Shown here piece after piece: positions 60,501-64,000 of a DNA stretch of 64,000 nucleotides. Source of the DNA: Anopheles merus (Eukaryota > Arthropoda > Insecta > Diptera > Culicidae); the NCBI RefSeq assembly GCF_017562075.2, contig NC_054083.1:39601255-39665254 (forward strand), in the 5' to 3' direction. The stretch's first letter is position 1. Each line of letters starts with the position of its first letter. Both the position numbers and the translations under genes were made by a program. The notes beneath the pieces are model-generated. The model worked only from the letters and a program-made list of their open reading frames with translations, ran no database searches and was not told the DNA's origin.

Positions 60501-62305
60501 CCGGTGCTTCAAAACCAACCAAAAGAACCCATCTCCAACTTTTGACGCTCTCCAGAGACCACTTGCCGCACTTGATGAGAACTCTCCCTGAAGCTTGATT
60601 AGCGTGTCACATTTGCTTGTGCGGCACTTTCTCGACGCCTTTCGGTGTGTCCTACCTTCCTTGCTTGCTCGTGCCCACTCGTGTGCTTGGTGCACAGGAA
60701 ATGTTGAAAACTGCGATTGCGAGAGATCCATGTTGTGCTTGTCCAAACATGGCCCTGATTCATCGATTTATTGCTACATGCAGCAGAATGCACTTGAAAC
60801 CCTTGCGCGGCGGTGGCCGTTGATGGAGTGATCGGCCAGTTCTTCTCGGCCATCTCTCCCTCAAGATGATGAGCTCGGTTTCATGGATATGGTATGGGAA
60901 TGGACCAGCGAGAAAGAGCCATTGGATACCCGCTGTGTGGGAAACATCGGAAAGTAAAACCGCCGTCGTCGTCGTCGCCGGCCGCCGCCGCACGCCCACC
61001 CAAAACGAAATCGAAAATCGAGCCCCAAAGTAAGCATTGACCAGGGAAGAGGTGCAGCCGTACCGTTTTTTGGTTTTATTATCGGTTCAATCATTTCACG
61101 CGTGGCCCTGGGTGGTGTCCCTTTCATTTCTTCCTCGTTCGCTTGCTCGTTCAATGTCAACGAACCCTTTGGCTGACTGGGGGAGGAGGGAGGCAGGGTT
61201 GGCGATATCTTGGGTGGAATCTTTTTCTGGGTGATGGTGGGAGTGTTGTCGCGTTGGGCGATCGCGTGCAAAACTCTCGTGACTGGGTCAATGGGTAATC
61301 GTGTGCCGGTCGGGAACAATGCACCGCTTTTAACACGTTTTGTGTGGTGGCCGTGGTGGTGGTGGTGGTGGTGACGAAGAAGAAGAAGGATTAGGGAAAA
61401 CAAACAACACAAACAGGGACACTATTCACTATTCGGAATTGGAATTTTCGTGCCAGCGGGCGCATTCTATTGAACATTCAAGCCGCGATGCATTAGTTGA
61501 GTTGGCGATCATCCTTCCGCTCCCCGTGCCGTCACCAGTTGCAGTCTCGTGTGGCTGTGTTTTTTGCGGAATGGTGAAATTGTTACAATTCGTGCAATTG
61601 CCGCTTTTGGAAGGGGGGGGGGGGGGGAGTGCGCGATATCACACACCTGTGGGAAGGAAGGGTGCGATTTTTTCTACCGATTTGTCGATAATCGTGGGCG
61701 ATGAAAACGTTAATTCAAATCGATGACACACTGGGGCGTGCTTTTTTTGGGGGCAGTGTTTTGCGATTGGAAGGCAAAAGTTTGGTTTTTTTTTTTGCAG
61801 AAAGGAAAAATATCTGCAGATGAAAGCGAGAGGAAGAGCGTTAAGGTATTAAAGCGGAAAGCTTGCTCGATCAGGAAATGGAAGATTGATATTCCTCTCA
61901 TATCTTGCTGATAGGTTTGAAAAGATTGTCTGGAACTTTCTGTGGATTGAAAATGATATTTTTAAATGAATTATCGAAAATAATTTTCCCAGTGAATGTA
62001 CCTACAGTTGTTTAATGGGCAATGATGCTTAAAGTTTTTAATATGATTTGGTTTAGTTCCGTTCAATGATTTCATATTATTTTGTAACAGTTTTAGAATA
62101 TAAGTTATGTGAATTATTTTAACAATGTTTATCTTATTTGAAACGATTTTAATGTGTATTTAAAATCATAGTATATTTATAACCAGTTTATCGATTTGTG
62201 ATTAATGTACAGATATAAAACAGGTGACTGCTACAAAATTTGACATCCCAGTAGATCTTTATGGTGAAACTACAATCCTTATACTATAACCTAAAAACTG
62301 ATTTA
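57571..62305 (+). other. Non-coding stretch
   Basis: No gene is supported. The largest frames (59722-60192 plus, 156 codons; 60861-61412 minus, 183 codons) are driven by simple sequence such as ATG-GTG and GGT repeats near 61349-61372, and have no domains. A G15 run lies at 61613-61627. The stretch becomes very AT-rich from 61930. Confidence 0.4.
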
Positions 62306-62780
62306 GATTTTTAACACTGTTTTTGAGGTTAAAAATTCTCATTTTGGGATTACGTAATAGATAGATAGCCCCTTAGTTTCTTGCAATTTATAGTATAAAA
62401 GATATATTGGTATGGCGTAATTGATGTATAAACCCGTGGTTTCTCATAATTTAACATAAAATATATTTTTGTGTAACTTTATTCTTGGACAATCCTTTCG
62501 ATTTTTCATAATTATTGTGAGAAAAAAATTGTTGTTTTAATTTTTAACACAGTTTTTTAGTTTGAAAATTCTCATTGATGAAAAAAAAAAATCTCAACTA
62601 AGGGGTTACGTAATTGATTGATAGCCCCTTAGTCTCTTCTAATTGATCGTGTGAAAGATATATTGGTGTTGCCTAATTGATGGATGCAACCCTCAGTTTC
62701 TCGTAATTTGTTATATAAAACGTATTAAGCGTAGCGTCAGGCATGGATAATCCCTTAAATTTTTCTTAATTACCGTATGG
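62306..62780 (+). repeat. Higher-order repeat of ~60-bp monomers
   Basis: Two large units begin with TTTTTAACAC near 62308 and 62541. Each contains three related ~60-bp monomers, starting near 62351, 62415 and 62473, and near 62607, 62672 and 62732. A monomer has the form xGTAATTGAT..xATAxCCCxTxxxTTTCT-xx-TAATT. First monomers of the two units share GATAGCCCCTTAGT and AAGATATATTGG. An A11 insertion with flanking bases lengthens the second spacer. Confidence 0.65.
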
Positions 62781-64000
62781 AGAATATGTTTGTGCAGTAT
62801 TGCTACTACCATCACTTTTGGTTTCATGTGCTAACCCTACTTGGATACATAAATTAAGTACAAAATAGACCTAGTCCGTCGACAAACTCAGAAATAGTTC
62901 ACTTTTCAAATATGTCCCAACCTGTACACCCACAGAAATTCTTTCGCCAGCCGACTCATGTCTCCCAACCTGAAGGGTTACCCATTCTAATGCGAAAGCA
63001 AAACAGGTATCTAATCAAACGTATCATGCATGGTCCCCATCGCCTCCCTTCGTTACTCGGTTCGACTGTCAGCGCGATCATGTACGCGCATGACATGTGC
63101 ATACCATTATGCTGTCCACTGTCTTTGCAACATGCACACACACGCGCGCCCGTGCACCGGTTGGACAGTAGCCCGTGAGCCGGCCGGTTTTCACCACCTC
63201 ACCCCGTGCAGGAAGGCGCGAAGGCTGTATATCATACACAGCTCGCCAAAAAAAGAGAAGCAAGAAACCCCGCAGCAACAATTCCAACCGGATTGATCTT
63301 GACCCATAATAACGCGGAATGGGCCTGCCTGCCGGCTAGTTAGTGCCCCGCCCACTGGCCCACACACTCTATATGGGCACCAAACTGCGTTGAGGAAGGC
63401 AGTTGGGGGCAGCAACTGCACCAATTTGGACGAAAACCGCCTGCGCGCAGGCTGCTGCTGACTGCAACCTGCTGCAGGATTGCCCTTTTTTGGAGCAGAA
63501 TTCGGGACGGGATGGGTACGTTATGTTCCGGCCGAGTACGAACGGCTCATTTGCAGTCGTGTAATTGATACAGTTCCGCATGCAAAATGTTGGTTGGCGG
63601 GATATTTGTGTCATGTGTTTTGGTGAAGGTTTGTTTTTGCGTGTTGTTCCACCTTCTCCCAGCACCAGCTGACGGTTCCTTAAACGGGTGCTGCTTTCTT
63701 TCCGCGTTGCCGTCGCAACCGCGACGGATGTTCTTGGTGTGCCGGTACGACGCGCTGTTGTGATGCGGCAGTGGGGAGTTTATAATGAGTGCGTACCACC
63801 GAGTGCATTTGCACCACAGCACGTCCGTCGTTGGTTGCATCCCTCGGGGGAGATTGTAACGAGAAAATCCCCTGTTTTTTTTCGAGATTTCGATTTCACT
63901 TTGTCTGCGCAGTCGCTGCCGTGGCTTGGGTTTTGGGGCGATGATTTTTATTGTAATTTAATTGTGAACCTGCTGCTGCTACGTGTTCTACGTGACCAGA
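62781..64000 (+). other. Right-edge stretch, non-coding
   Basis: I see no supported gene. Several short overlapping frames on both strands (62912-63840) lie in moderately GC-rich sequence and have no recognisable domain. Exons of the large gene may continue beyond the right edge. Confidence 0.4.

Noticed and set aside
60861..61412. 183-codon minus-strand open frame with a poly-His run
   Set aside because: It is generated by GGT/ATG simple repeats and has no recognisable domain.

Overview
The window looks like nuclear DNA from an insect, most likely an Anopheles mosquito. The evidence is intron-bearing genes with short 61-77 bp GT-AG introns, TATA/Inr-type promoters, a eukaryotic tRNA-Asn, LINE/SINE/hAT/LTR relics, a SINE resembling the SINE200-type elements of Anopheles, and long gene-poor stretches rich in microsatellites. 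The organism is inferred from these features and was not tested by alignment.

Region 1 (1-810) holds the 3' end of a non-LTR retrotransposon running off the left edge, followed by a SINE 3' fragment.

Region 2 (about 970-9,850) is a tandem cluster on the + strand. It contains five small secreted proteins of the farnesoic-acid-O-methyltransferase-like domain family (Methyltransf_FA), at 1312-2011, 2594-3336, 4056-4757, 5776-6483 and 8194-9750. Each has a signal-peptide exon followed by phase-1 introns at the same two positions; the fourth gene has lost intron 2. A solo LTR, a SINE scrap and a decayed sixth copy lie between genes 3 and 4. A secreted chymotrypsin-fold serine protease (6877-7994) is inserted between genes 4 and 5 in the same orientation. 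The cluster looks like an expanding lineage-specific family of secreted proteins. A working link with the protease is only suggested by proximity.

Region 3 (about 11,000-48,450 and probably beyond) appears to be the 5' half of one very large + strand gene. It has two candidate alternative first coding exons (11013-11141 and 15787-15873, both ending in phase 0) and one clear internal coding exon (47682-48452, phase 0 on both sides). The joining intron is about 32-37 kb. I do not recognise the protein. A GH18 chitinase-like gene lies nested in that intron on the opposite strand (22092-23238), with a decayed partial copy just downstream of it.

Region 4 (48,450-64,000) has no coding exon I can support. 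It contains a 110-bp TG microsatellite, a 491-bp hAT-type MITE with 8-bp target-site duplications, a tRNA-Asn gene, and a higher-order array of about 60-bp monomers near 62.3-62.8 kb.
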